This document shows positions 52,885 to 63,183 of a stretch of DNA of 64,000 nt, in pieces. Below the pieces are notes generated by a model. The model was not told the DNA's origin, made no database searches, and was given only the letters and a program-made list of their open reading frames with translations. A program made the translations under genes and the position numbers. The first letter of the stretch is position 1. Every line of letters starts with the position of its first letter. Origin of the DNA: Pyropia yezoensis (Eukaryota > Rhodophyta > Bangiophyceae > Bangiales > Bangiaceae); assembly GCA_009829735.1 (NCBI GenBank), contig CM020619.1:22066671-22130670 (forward strand). The letters run 5' to 3'.

Positions 52885-54840
52885 ATGGTCGCGCTACGGC
52901 CGCGGGAGGCTGCCGTTGCGCGAGGGTTGATCGCGCTTTTGGACGCGGTGACCGGGCCGCCGTCGTCGTCGACGGCGGCCGCCAGTTGCCGCGTCCTTGA
53001 CGGTGTGTTTGCGTCCGTACGGGCCAGTGACATTGGCCCGCTGCTGCGCTCTCTCGGAGACGCCGCGGGCGTTCTCGGTCGCGGTCTCTCCCTCGTTCCC
53101 GCTCCGGTTCCCCCCCCTTCCCCCCCGCCTTCCCCCTCCTCTGCCCCCGTTTCGACCGCCCGGGCGGCTAGTCCGCCCCCTGCGGGCGCCGATGCTGGTG
53201 GCCGCCGCCCTCCGCCGCCTGCCGCTGCCGAGGCAGCGGCGCCGCTGCCCGAGTCGCCCGCCGGCGGGGGCGATGACGATATGGACCTGAGCGACGACGA
53301 TGGCAGCGGCGCCTGGAGCACCGCGGCGGCCCGCCGTCGTCGCCGCCGTCAAGCCGCGAAGGACGCCCGCGCCCGCTGGGCCGCTGACGCCGCTGCGGTC
53401 GTGGTGGGCGCCGCTGGCCGCCCCGGTCCCCCCCCTCGTGGCCCTCGCGCTGGGGGGGAGGCCGACGAGGCTGCCGCTGGCGCCCGCGCCAACCGTGAAT
53501 ACGACCGTGCGGCCACACCAGCGGCCGATCCGGCGGCGGTGGCCGGCGAAGGCGACGGCGCCGACGCTCGTCGCCGTGACGGACGTGCCGCGCGTGATAG
53601 ATTTTTTGGCCCCGCCGGTGATGCCTCCGCGGGTGTTGCGGCCGCCACCGCCGCCCTCCCCTCGTCTGCGGCTGCGCGTGCCGCTGCGGCGGTAATGGCG
53701 CTGACTGGCGCGCGTGGCGGCCGCCGCGGCGCCGACCCCCCCACCCTTGCGACGGTCCACGTGTCCGGGGTGTCGAGGGAGCCGCAGGCGCATGCGCTTC
53801 GCGGGCTGGTGGCGGATGTCACCGGCCTACCGCGGTCGAAAGTTGTGGACGTTGACCGTTTTGGCGCGGTGGCGGCCGTCACGTTGGTGGCGGACGCCGT
53901 GTCCGCATTTTTATCCGCACTGTGCACGAGCCCGGCGGTGGGGGATCTGGGGGTTGTGCGCAACGCTGGCCCGTGGAGTCCCGCCCTCTTTGGTGCCAAG
54001 CGCCGAGGGAGGGTGACCGCGGAGGCGGCGCGTACTGCGGCGGAGGACCTGTGTTCGCGTCGCCTGCGTGCCAAGCTCGCACAGCTGGCGGCGCGCCCGC
54101 AGATGCCGCCGTCGCTGCGAGACGCACTGCGCGCTCATGTGGCCGCTCAGTTGGCCGCCGCGCCGTCCCTGTGGGCGGCGGCCACAGCCGCCCCGACGAC
54201 CGCCGCGGCCCCCGCCACCCGGCCGCGCCCCGCCGAGGCGCCGGCCACCGACGAGGCGCCTCTCACGGCGGCTGACACCGCGGTGCCGCGGCCCGCTGCC
54301 GCCAGCGACGATAGAACGGCAGACGCCCAGACGCCCCAAGCTGGACGGGCGCCCGCAGCCGCAGCGGCCGCCGAGCCCCCGCCGGCTGACGCGGCCACCC
54401 CGATGGACCGTGTGGAAACTCCGGATGGGGGGGCGGGGGAACCCGATGCAGGCGCCGCAGTGTCGGCGCCGGTTTTGCCCGCCCCCCCCCCGGCCCCCAA
54501 CGACGAACTTTCCGCGCGGCCGGAATTGCCGATTCCCGCTGCTGCGGCGGGAGGGGCGACCGCGCCAGCGACGACGACGACCCCCGCCGATTTAGGGGAG
54601 GATAATCGGCAGGGGGACGGGGACGCCGATTCGGTCGCCGCGGCCGGGACGGGCACGGCGACGGCGACCGCGACAACGACGGCGCCCGAGAATTCGGAGA
54701 AAAACCCCTTTGTACGTACCTCAACAAGGTCGTTCACATGCTCCTCACAAGAAATGACGACTGGCCAGTTCCTCCACTTCTGGGGGGAGCGTAAATGCAG
54801 GGAATCTGTAGCGCATGAACGTGAGAAGAGGCGTTCATGA
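52885..54840 (+). CDS. Long ORF, possible ORF1/Gag-like nucleic-acid-binding protein
   Basis: 651 residues from ATG 52885 (MVALRPREAAVARG); the frame is open further upstream without ATG. The N-terminal segment (GLIALLDAVTGPPSS, LGDAAGVLGRGL) is followed by a Pro/Ala stretch, an acidic patch (DDDMDLSDDDGSG), and a basic patch with six Arg (ARRRRRRQAAKDAR). One globular-looking domain, residues ~320-430 (LATVHVSGVSREPQAHALRG, TGLPRSKVVDVDRFGAVAAV, SAFLSALCTSP), resembles the RRM-like/Gag-like domain in ORF1 of some LINEs by its beta-alpha-beta layout. The C-terminus is Ala/Pro/Thr-rich. No reverse transcriptase follows in the window. It could equally be a host protein. Confidence 0.4.
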   Translation: MVALRPREAAVARGLIALLDAVTGPPSSSTAAASCRVLDGVFASVRASDIGPLLRSLGDAAGVLGRGLSLVPAPVPPPSPPPSPSSAPVSTARAASPPPAGADAGGRRPPPPAAAEAAAPLPESPAGGGDDDMDLSDDDGSGAWSTAAARRRRRRQAAKDARARWAADAAAVVVGAAGRPGPPPRGPRAGGEADEAAAGARANREYDRAATPAADPAAVAGEGDGADARRRDGRAARDRFFGPAGDASAGVAAATAALPSSAAARAAAAVMALTGARGGRRGADPPTLATVHVSGVSREPQAHALRGLVADVTGLPRSKVVDVDRFGAVAAVTLVADAVSAFLSALCTSPAVGDLGVVRNAGPWSPALFGAKRRGRVTAEAARTAAEDLCSRRLRAKLAQLAARPQMPPSLRDALRAHVAAQLAAAPSLWAAATAAPTTAAAPATRPRPAEAPATDEAPLTAADTAVPRPAAASDDRTADAQTPQAGRAPAAAAAAEPPPADAATPMDRVETPDGGAGEPDAGAAVSAPVLPAPPPAPNDELSARPELPIPAAAAGGATAPATTTTPADLGEDNRQGDGDADSVAAAGTGTATATATTTAPENSEKNPFVRTSTRSFTCSSQEMTTGQFLHFWGERKCRESVAHEREKRRS

Positions 54841-55438
54841 GCCCTTGGGGCCACGTTGCAGCGCATGTGCAGCGGCTGCAAAAGCCGCTGCACGTCAAAT
54901 CGGCGGGCTGTAAGGTACACGGTTTAAGCCCCACTGCGCTGTACCGGCGACATTATCGGTACGATTTGCACCACGTGTCGGCCCTTTCACGCTGCTCACA
55001 CACCTCAGCGTCCTTTCTTCTGGCGGTCGGGCGGTGAGAGCTTACCTTACTAAGGCGTGCCGTCTTTATCGCGCCGAGCTGGGCCGTACTGAGTGTGCGC
55101 CCAAGAACGGATTAGTCCTCGAATGCCACCATTGCTGGTGTGTCACCCGCCGCCAAGACGCAACCCTACGGGAAGAACGCTGGATGATGAGTTACTTTGA
55201 CTGCCGGATGAGTCACATCTATTTTATTAGCCAGGATATTCGACAAATCCATCTGGGACAATAATTCGGCGTGCTGCCGCACGCCAAGTTAAAAAGGCGT
55301 TTTCCGTGCAGTAGGGTTTTCACGTGCCACCTGCTCTCCTGGTTGGCTGAGATCAATCAATTCTGAGAAGGGTCGCCGCTATTCTTGATCCGCATTGGCT
55401 CGATGACATGGTGTCAGTTTCTTTCCGCCACTCAAGCC
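54841..55438. other. Spacer with a perfect 11-bp hairpin; no gene recognised
   Basis: 54867-54877 GTGCAGCGGCT pairs with 54883-54893 AGCCGCTGCAC across a 5-base loop, 27 bp after the stop of the preceding ORF. It could be a 3' processing or transposon-end structure. The rest holds nothing recognised. Confidence 0.4.
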
Positions 55439-55916
55439 CAACACACGCATGAACCGGTGAAGAATGCACACGTGGAGATTGGCCCCATTTGTCACGTCTG
55501 TCTGACGCAGGGGAGAACGAAAGGATTCGGAATGTGTTCATAGCAGGAGTCCATCAGTCAACACGACCTGTTCAGAAGGCGCTCCTCGCACCACAAAGTG
55601 TCTTCATCCTTTTGTGGTGCCAACCTCCGCTCTCCACACCGCAACCCATGGTCGCCGCACACGCTCGCCACCCACGCCCCCTCGAGAGTGCTAGACAAAA
55701 AAAAAAAAAAAACAAGCTCACTCGTCACTACCACCTGGTCGAGCCATGCTCCATTCGCCCGGCTGGTCAACCTGGGATGGGCTGGCAGGGGGGGGGAGGG
55801 CGGAAAGGGAGCGGGTGGGCGGGGGGGGGGGGGGCGGGCGGAGGGTCGTGGAGCGAGGTCTGTAGAGGAGGAGGGGAAGGAAAGTCACGGACGTGGGACG
55901 GGGTGGCAGGGAAGCG
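55439..55916 (+). repeat. Dispersed repeat R1, copy 2
   Basis: Same orientation and near-identical to 3638-4091, with longer A- and G-runs (~55696-55711, 55821-55834) and small indels. Directly followed by a gypsy pol fragment. Confidence 0.7.
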
Positions 55917-56805
55917 AGTCAGAGTGACACGGGGACCCACGATCAAGGACGCGAACGGTCGACTCATTCGCACCACAGCAGCGATACCGCTGCTGGTAAT
56001 AATTGGGGACCTCACTACGAAAGTTAGCTTCCTGGTGTGCGAGACCTTGTCTGTACCCTGCATACTCGCGTGCACGCTCATCAACGTTCACGTAGATGCA
56101 CTCCGGCCAGGCCGGAGAACCGTCGAGCTGCAAGAAGCCGACGGCACGAAGCGAGGACAGACGGCTATAGTCAGGGACCTGATGCTGCAAGGAAGCCACG
56201 TTAGCGTGGCCGAGGTGTACACGAACGTAGAACCCAACACACTTCGGTTAGCAAAGCGAACTCGCTTTCAGCCCTTGTCCGAGGCCGTAATCCCGGTTCA
56301 CTGTGACCTCGCAGGCATCTACAGAGTCCATTCCAACCTTCGCACCTACAGACGCCATCGATTGACCATGGCCAACGATGTCATAGACCTCCCGGCAAGG
56401 TGGTTATCAATGCTGGAGATGGCGAACTATCGCTGTAAGGCGGTCACCCTACCGAAAGGGACCCTCCTCGGAATAGCCGAGCTCTACGAGGGAGGCATCC
56501 TCACCCCTGACAGGGACGGCCAAGTGGAACCACTTCAGGTATTGGCGGTCGCCGAGACCCCCGCAAGGGAGGACCCCGACGTCTGGAAGCCCTCCTCAAT
56601 ATCAGCCACTGCGGATATTATACCGAAGGACCGAGAAGCCCTGAAGGCTTTGGCCGAGATTGACCTCGACCATCTACCCCCTTCGGTAGCCGGAGGGCTA
56701 CGACGAATACTGAAGAAACACGACGTCATGTGGACAGGCGGAGCCTTGGGCACCGTTGGGGCAACCCAACGTCGTATTGACAGTTGCAGCGGTGTGACTG
56801 CCTAG
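55917..56805 (+). pseudogene. Family E Ty3/gypsy Pol fragment: protease-like region and RT linker
   Basis: An open frame reads TTAAIPLLVIIGDLTTKVSFLV, CILACTLINVHVDALRPGRR, PLSEAVIPVHCDLAG, CKAVTLPKGTLLGIAELYEGG, then LPPSVAGGLRRILKKHDVMW and TVGATQRRIDS. This is the usual order of retropepsin end (LLLGT-like), linker, and the pre-RT ...H/Q-RI segment of gypsy Pol. It stops before the RT. The frame is continuous with R1 upstream, probably by chance. It is truncated on both sides and is not closely similar to families A-C. Confidence 0.65.
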
Positions 56806-57690
56806 CCGGCTGGCCGATTCGGTCAACTCGACCAAACCGTGCTTTTACGCCTGTAGCACAATAGGGATCCGTTACTCGTCCACTCTCAGGGAACACTCTC
56901 CAGGGGGAATCGGCAGCAAAGTCACCGGGAGGCCAAGGTTGCTCTTCTTGGAGCGCAGGCCACGGGACCCAGATGTGAGCCTAAATGGGAGCGGTTTGTC
57001 GTTCTACCATGGCCGGCGGTGGATTCACCGTCGGCCCCCTCGTTATAAACCCTCGGAGGCACCCGTAACTACCGTCCACCCCAAGACGCAAGCCCCTCTG
57101 GTTACACGTAACTGGTAGATACCGTAGCCACCGTGAACTCCCTACTTGAAAGACGAGGCTTAGAAGTAGCCCCCCTAAATGAGGGTGTCAATACGGTCAT
57201 CCATATTTCTACAACGCCTTTCGAACCTTCCGACCGACTTGCGTGTGGGGCCGGCTGGGGCGGCGCACTAGGCGCCGCACGCCGGACCCCTTCGTTTGGG
57301 GCAAACTCGGGCTGCACTCCTTTAGTGCGCACGCCCGCCCATGCTTTGTGCTGAGAGCCATGCTATTTCTTTTGGCCGTTTTGTGGCTTCCGGTGGCGCG
57401 ACGGGGAAACGCATGCTTTGGGGCACCTCGGGTGCCGCGAGGCGAGTATACAGTGCGTGGGTGTCGGCGCCACCGGGGGAGCCCGGAGGGCAACAACAGA
57501 CACAGACCAAAGACGACCTTAACCCTTTGAACCCCCCTCGGTCACCACCGACGTCGCGCCGTACTCTTCCCCAGACGCACCACCGTCACGACCTCCATCC
57601 TCTTCCCCGCGCCCTGTCGCCCTATTGGCTGGCACGGGTCGCTGACAGCACTACGAGTACGTTGAGGACCGCCCAAGTGTGGGTGGTTCC
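56806..57690 (+). repeat. Diverged family A LTR (A'), split by a family D solo LTR
   Basis: Outside 56852-57213, the sequence aligns with the reverse complement of the family A LTR: GGAAACGCATGCTTTGGGGCACC (57404 on), GGCGCCACCGGGGGAGCC, CCCTATTGGCTGGCA, GAGTACGTTGAGG and GTGGGTGGTTCCTGACA. The 5' edge is truncated. The TATA position reads GTATACAGTGCG. The element is on +, opposite to the array. Confidence 0.75.
56847..57218 (+). mobile_element. Family D solo LTR 1 with target duplication ACGCC
   Basis: LTR 56852-57213 (362 bp), TGTAGCACAA...TTTCTACA, flanked by ACGCC at 56847-56851 and 57214-57218. TATAAA at 57044-57049. Inserted in the A' LTR, so younger than A'. Confidence 0.9.
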
Positions 57691-58995
57691 TGACATTCAC
57701 GAACCACACCGAGCGAACAATTTGCTGACACAACCCTTGAGGCTTTTTTCACGGAATTTTGCATTTGGTCAACCGGTCGTTGAATCCCAGTGAGATCCAC
57801 ATCAGATTCGAAATACTCTTCCTCAGCACTGGCGGCCGGCCCGACATCCCCGGCGGCCTCGGCGCGCGACACGGGGTCCACGTCACGTGGCACCCCCCCG
57901 GCGCGTACACCCTCGACGATCCGCGAACCCCCGACGGTCCGAGTAGAATCGCTTGCATCGTCCTCGACGGTGAAGCGTTCGACTTGTGGAAGGTCTGAAG
58001 TCAGACTACAGCTGCCCCGAACTGGATATCATTTCGTTCTGCGCTTATCCGACGCTTCAGTCCACTGAACAAGACACAAGTGGCACGAGACTAGCTGCAC
58101 TCGTGGCGCCAAATAAAATTCGTCGGAACGTTCAGGAGAACGTGTCTGAGTGTCCTCTTGGACATCTCTGACATCATGGAAGCCTTGAAGACTGACGGCT
58201 ACACCCGAGGCTTGAAGTGGGACACCTGGCAGGCTCTTTGCCTCAAGACCTACTCAGATATTGAATATCTCATGACTGACGCTCTATGTGTGGAGGCTGC
58301 CATGGCTGGTGCATCGACGCACCTCGGCGGCACATCAGCGAAGCCGTCCACGACGGGTGTCATTCCCATGGATATCTCCATCATCAACCGTGCTACCATG
58401 TGGGCTAACAATTGCCCCCGCGGTCTTCATAAACCTAATGAATGACGTTTTCCGACCCTTTCTCTACGATTTCATCCGTGTCTACCTCGACGACATCCTG
58501 GTCTACAGTGAAACTCACAAAGATCACCTTGAGCACCTAAGGCAAGCCCTGGACAAGTTGCGAGAGCATGAACTTTACGCCAAGCTCAGCAAATGCCAAT
58601 TTGCTCGAACAACTGTGGACTACCTCGGCCACGTCACTCTCCACGAAGGCTTCTCTATGGAGGACTACAAGGTCCAAGCCATTTGATCATGGGCAACGCC
58701 TCAGAGCAAATACGATGTGCAATCCTTCCTCGGCATGGTCAACTTCTATCGTCGATTTGTTAAGGGAAAGGCATCCGCGGCTGCACCTCGCACAAGGCTC
58801 ACTGGGAACGTCGACTTGGAATGGAACTCTGATGCCCAGAAGGCTTTTGAGCAACTACAGACTCTGACCACAAGTGCACCAGTACTGAGGCCATTCGACG
58901 AGCGGTACTCAATCTGTGTGTCCACAGATGCCAGTGGGTATGCTGTTGGCGCTGTCCTTGAACAAGATGACTCAAAAGGATGACGTCCAGTGGCG
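57691..58995 (+). pseudogene. Diverged, deleted family A copy (A'): zinc-finger ORF start, gag and RT/RNase H pieces
   Basis: 57780-58000 matches the start of the family A zinc-finger ORF (DSKYSSSALAAGPTSP), including the preceding in-frame TGA. 58158-58390 matches Gag (YTRGLKWDTWQALCLK, MTDALCVEAAMAGAS, GVIPMDISI). A deletion then joins Gag directly to RT at about 58415-58427 (VFINLMNDVFRPFLYDFIRV, YLDDILVYSETHKDHLEHL, FARTTVDYLGHV). TGA at 58684-58686 replaces Trp. The thumb and RNase H start follow (SFLGMVNFYRRF, STDASGYAVGAVLEQ). TGA at 58981-58983 replaces Arg. Homology ends near 58995 against repeat DNA. Confidence 0.85.
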
Positions 58996-60345
58996 CCACT
59001 TGCATGGCGTGCTGCGGGCGCAACGGCGCCACCTGGGCTACTTGCTGCGTGGGCGCCTCCGGTGCTGCTTGCTGTTGTGGCTCCGCTGGCGCCACCTGCG
59101 CCGCTGGCGGCTGACCGGGATCGGTAGGTGCGCACCGTACTCGTGCTGTCCCGCCCCGACGCGGGGGCCGCCCTCCAGTAGATGGGTGCGCCTCACTGGC
59201 GGCTGGGGTGGCCCGCACCGGTAGTCATCTTCCGGCCGCTGCGGCGGCCCGCAGTAGTTGTCGGGCAGCCGCTGCAGGGGCCCGCCCCGGTAGTCGTCAG
59301 TCGACCGCTGGGGCGGCCCGCCCCGGTAGTCGTCGGCCGGCCGCTGCGTGTGCGGCCCGCACCAGCAGAATGCGGGCGGCCGCTGCGGCGGTCCGCACAG
59401 GTAGTTGTCGGGCGGCCGCTGGGGCGGTCCGCCGCGGTAGCTGTTGAGAGGGTGGTCGGTCGGACAGCGCCTGTAGTCGTCGGCTGGCCGCTGCGGCGGC
59501 CCGCTCCAGTAGTTGTCGGGTGGCCGCTGCGGCGGCCCCCCACGATCGTTGTCGGGCAGCCACTGCGGCGGCCCACCCTGTTGGTTGTCGGGCGGCCGCT
59601 GCGGCGGCCGGCAGCGGATGTTGTCGGGCGGGTGGTGGGTGGGACCGCCTCCGTAGCCGTCGGCGGGCCGCTGTGGCGGCCCTCTCCGATAGTTGTCGGG
59701 CGACCGCTGGGGCGGCCCGCCGCGTTAGATTTTGGGCATGTGGCGGGGCGTGCCGTCCCTGCAGTTGTCGGCTGGCCGCTGCGGCAGCCCGCCTCAGTTG
59801 CTGTCTGGCGGCCGGGAGGGGGCCAGCTGCCCATCCTTGTAGTCGTCGGCCGGCCGCTGCGGCGGCCCGCCCCGATAGCTGTCGGGTGGCCGCTGGGGCG
59901 GCCCGCTCCGGTATTCTTTGGCTGGCCGCTGCGGCGGCCCGCCCTGGTCGTTGGTCTCCAGCTGGCGCGGCCCACCCCGGTAGTCTTCTGGCGTCCGATG
60001 CGACGCCCCACCCCGGACGCCGTTGGCCGGCCGCTGCAGCGGCCCGCCAATGAGGTCAGGCAGCTGCCGCCGCGGCGCCCCGACCGAGTAGTCGTCGGCC
60101 GGCCGCTGCGGCGGCCCGCCCCGGTAGCTGTCAGGCGGCGGTTTGGGCGGCCCGCCCCGGTAGTCGTCGGCCGGCCGCTGCTGCGGCCCGGCCCAGTAGT
60201 TGTTGGGCGGCCGTTGCGGCGGCCCTACACGGTAGTCGTCGGGCAACTGCTGCGGCGGGCCCCTGCCTTGATCGAACGGCCGCCGCTGCGGCGGTCCGCC
60301 GAAGTGGTCGATCGGCGGCCGCGGCGGCAGGCCGCCCAGAAAAAC
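58996..60345 (-). repeat. Minisatellite, 36-bp unit, coding an RGG/Pro-rich 12-residue repeat on -
   Basis: About 30 units of GTAGTCGTCGGCCGGCCGCT...CCCCG-type sequence over 59220-60345, with variants of 33-42 bp. On - each unit reads YRGGPPQRPADD or a close variant. 58996-59215 is a different Gln/Pro/Ala-coding stretch on - (QVAPAEPQQQAAPEAPTQQV). Confidence 0.85.
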
Positions 60346-61035
60346 AGGCGGCGGGAGCGTGCTTGGCGGACCCCGCGGAGTCGGACCACCTCCGCCTCCC
60401 CAGCCGCCCTGCTTGGGGGACCTCAAGCGTGAGCTCCCCCGTCATGGACCACCTCCACCTCCCCAGCCTCCCCGCGAGGAGAACTCCAAGTGCGGGCTTT
60501 CCTGCGACGGTCCACCCCCCCCACCTCCTGGGCCTCCCCGTGGGGGGGATGTAGGGCGTGGGCTCGGCGGCCTCCCCCGCGACGCGCGCTGCTGCTGTTG
60601 CTGCTGCTGCCGTCGCTGCTGCTTCAGCTGCAGCAGCAGCTGCGGCTGCTTCTGCTGCTGCTGCTGCTGCGGTGGCGGCAACCCTGCGCCCTCGCACGCC
60701 GAAGGCGGCGGGGGAGCGCCACGACCTTCGCGCACCCAATCCCTCTTCTCCCACGAGCGTGCAGCGCAAAGACAACCACACGTGGGCGGGCACAGCGGAT
60801 TGGTCGGCTCCCCCAGCAGGTCGCGACGACACCGTCCGCAGAGTCGACGAAGGCCCCGCCGTTTCTCACTCTTGGTCACACACCGCCCACGCCCTGCAGG
60901 CAGTCTTCCAGGGGGCTCGCGCGGCGGCCACCCCCCTCCTACAGTTCCACTCCCGCCACCTCTTCCTCCCGAACGCCCGTCACCCCCCCCTGGCAGGGGC
61001 TCTTGGCCGCCCGCTCCCGCGCAGGACGCGTCCAT
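59794..61035 (-). pseudogene. Low-complexity RGG-repeat protein gene with Cys-rich N-terminus
   Basis: From ATG 61035 the frame encodes a Gly/Pro stretch, a Cys-rich basic module (RRLCGRCRRDLLG, CPPTCGCLCAARSWEKRDWV) that could bind zinc, poly-Gln blocks (QQQQQQKQPQ, RRQQQQQQQ), a GGGGGGP-rich segment, an in-frame TGA (60442-60444), and then the 12-residue repeat (DDYRGGPPQRPADDYRGG-like) to a TGA at 59794. The same frame continues with repeats beyond, with a further stop near 59725. RGG and poly-Q repeats suggest an RNA-binding, phase-separating protein if it was expressed. It could instead be a transposon or repeat-derived frame. Confidence 0.4.
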
Positions 61036-61128
61036 TCCACGCGCAAACCGGGTGTACAGCCGCTCTCCCCTTCCCCCCTCAGAATTGCCGGCGGGCCGCA
61101 CACAGCGGCCCGCCAGCCCGGTGCACAC

Positions 61129-62042
61129 AGAGGCAAAGACTCAGCTATAAAGTGAACCGACCGCACTCCAGCTCGCGAAGGAGGGATCACGATGTAGGGC
61201 GTCACGACGAAGCCAGCAGACCCCCACAAGGAGCGGGCGTCGCGCATAAAAGCACGCCGGGACCACGAGACACCGCAACGAAAGCGGCCTCTGCATGATG
61301 TTCAACGCTGTTGGACAGCAGCATGAGACACAACGTGAGGAGGGACACCCGCGAAGGCGCCACAGCCCAGCCCTCCAGGCGCTGGCAGTGGGCTTGAAAG
61401 GAGCCGCCACGAGGGGACGCACCAGAAGCGGCCTCCAACGACCCCGAGAGTATGTGCCCAGAGGGCGGGTCAGACGTGGGGCGGCCGCCACCACAAGAGG
61501 CAGCAGAAAAAGCGGCCCTCACAGGTTGTTCAACGTTGATGGACAGGGCTGGGGCACAAACCCAGCGGAGAGTGCGAAGGGGGACCACCGCAGGGGGCAC
61601 GGGGCACAACGCCGGGTGCTCTGACCAGGTGCCACCCAGGGTGGCCAGCTCCCGTTGGGCGCCCCCCGTGGGGCGGCCGCGCCGCTGGAGGCCCCCTCAG
61701 AGCGGCCGCGCCGCCAGGCGAACGAGCCGCGAGGCGGCCACGCCGCGAGGCAGCCGCACTGCGAGGCGGCGGCGCCGCGCCCCGCCCGGCGAGGGGCTCG
61801 TCAGACGTTTAGTCGTCGGCGGCGGCGACTGCGACGAAGGTTGGTGGAAAAGGGCGGCTGGCGGCCGGCGCGAGTGCCCCGGCTCGCCACCACAACGCGA
61901 GGCGCGTGGCGCCCCCTCGACACCCAATGTGGGGCGCCCTTTCGCGGCCCTCGCAATCGCCCGCGGCCTAGCGGCAGTCCACCCTGGTCGTGCGTTGCCC
62001 CATCCAGCACGCCGATACGCTCACAAGCTGTGGCGAGATATT
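61129..62042. other. GC-rich region with short degenerate repeats, no gene recognised
   Basis: A GTTCAACG(C/T)TG(T/A)TGGACAG motif occurs at about 61300 and 61528 in similar surroundings (AAGCGGCC upstream, GGGGCACA/GAGACACA downstream). GCGAGGCGGC/GCGGCCGCGCC short repeats fill 61667-61790. No protein domain was seen. Confidence 0.35.
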
Positions 62043-62409
62043 TGTAGCACAACAGGGATCCATAACACGTCCACTCTCAGGGAACACTCACCAGGTGAGA
62101 TCGGCACCAACGTCACCATGAGGCCAACGTTGCTGTCCTTGGAGCGCAAGCCACGGGACCAAGATGGGAGCCCAAATGGGAGGGGTTTGTTGTTCTGCCC
62201 TAGCCGGCGGTGGGTTCGCCTCCGGCGCCCTCGTTATAACCCCTCGGAGATACCACTAACTACCCTCCACCCCACGATGCAAGTCCCTCTGGTCATACGT
62301 AACTCGCAGATACCGTGACCAGTACGGACTCTCAAATTGAAAGCTAAGGAATAGAAGTAGCCCCCCGCAGATAGGGTCACAATACGATTATCCATATTGC
62401 TACAATATT
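62038..62409 (+). mobile_element. Family D solo LTR 2 with target duplication ATATT
   Basis: LTR 62043-62404 (362 bp), TGTAGCACAA...TATTGCTACA, with 7-bp inverted ends. ATATT at 62038-62042 and 62405-62409. Same length as solo LTR 1. Confidence 0.9.
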
Positions 62410-62821
62410 ACTTACAGATCACTTGCCACCATTTACCCCTGTCCTGAAGCGCCGAATTCAACGCCACTGGCCTCCCCCACACCGACCACTCCCACACGCG
62501 CTGCAGCCGCTGTATGACGATTCGTCGATTGACACCTGCCGAGACGGGTGAGGCAGACCTTCTCCTGCGCCTCCGGGGACCACACGCGCCCTTTTCGTCT
62601 CGATGCCACTGCGCTTGAATGCACGGCTGCAGGTCGAACGCGCGGTTCTACGTGAAGGCAGGGTGAGGCAGTATCTACAGGGAGAGCCATGAATATGCAC
62701 TGCCGCTGGTACAGCGCGCGGAAAGCGCGCTGCGTTGCGTGAGGTAGAAACACACACATTTTCCTTCCTTCGTGTTGCCTTCTGCTTCATCTCACCGTCT
62801 GCAAGCGCGAGCAAGGCACGG
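62410..62821. other. Spacer between inverted family D LTRs
   Basis: About 410 bp. A - frame of 123 codons without recognisable similarity covers it. No gene call is made. Confidence 0.35.
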
Positions 62822-63183
62822 TGTAGCAATATGGATGGCCGTATTGCGACCTTAGATTAGGGGGGCTACTTCTGAGCCTTAGCTTTCAAGTCGGGAGTTC
62901 ATTGTGGTTACGGTATCCGCGATTTACGTATAACCAGACGGACTTGCGTCTCGGGGTGGAGGGTAGTTAGTGGCATCTCCGAGGGTTTATATCGCGGGGG
63001 CCGGCGGTAAATCTACCGCCGGCCAAGGGAGAACAACAAACCCCTCCCGTTTGGACTCCCATCTTGGTCCCGTGGCCTGCGCTCCAAGAACAGCAACCTT
63101 GGCCTCCCGGTGACTGCGCTGACGATCCCCCTTGGTGAGTGTTCCCTGAAAGTGGACCAGCAGCGCCTCCCTATTGTGCTACC
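62822..63183 (-). mobile_element. Family D LTR 3, inverted
   Basis: TGTAGCAATATGG...CTATTGTGCTAC, the reverse complement of LTRs 1 and 2, 362 bp if ended at 63183. The last base is changed and the flanks (CACGG and TTGGT) do not match, so the insertion boundary is eroded or recombined. Confidence 0.8.

Noticed and set aside
59216..60345. CRISPR-like array
   Set aside because: Units are contiguous, with no unique spacers, and are coding; it is a minisatellite.
59193..60432. 416-codon + strand frame through the minisatellite
   Set aside because: A repeat frame without ATG context or domain; the - strand frame has the coherent RGG repeat and non-repeat flanks.
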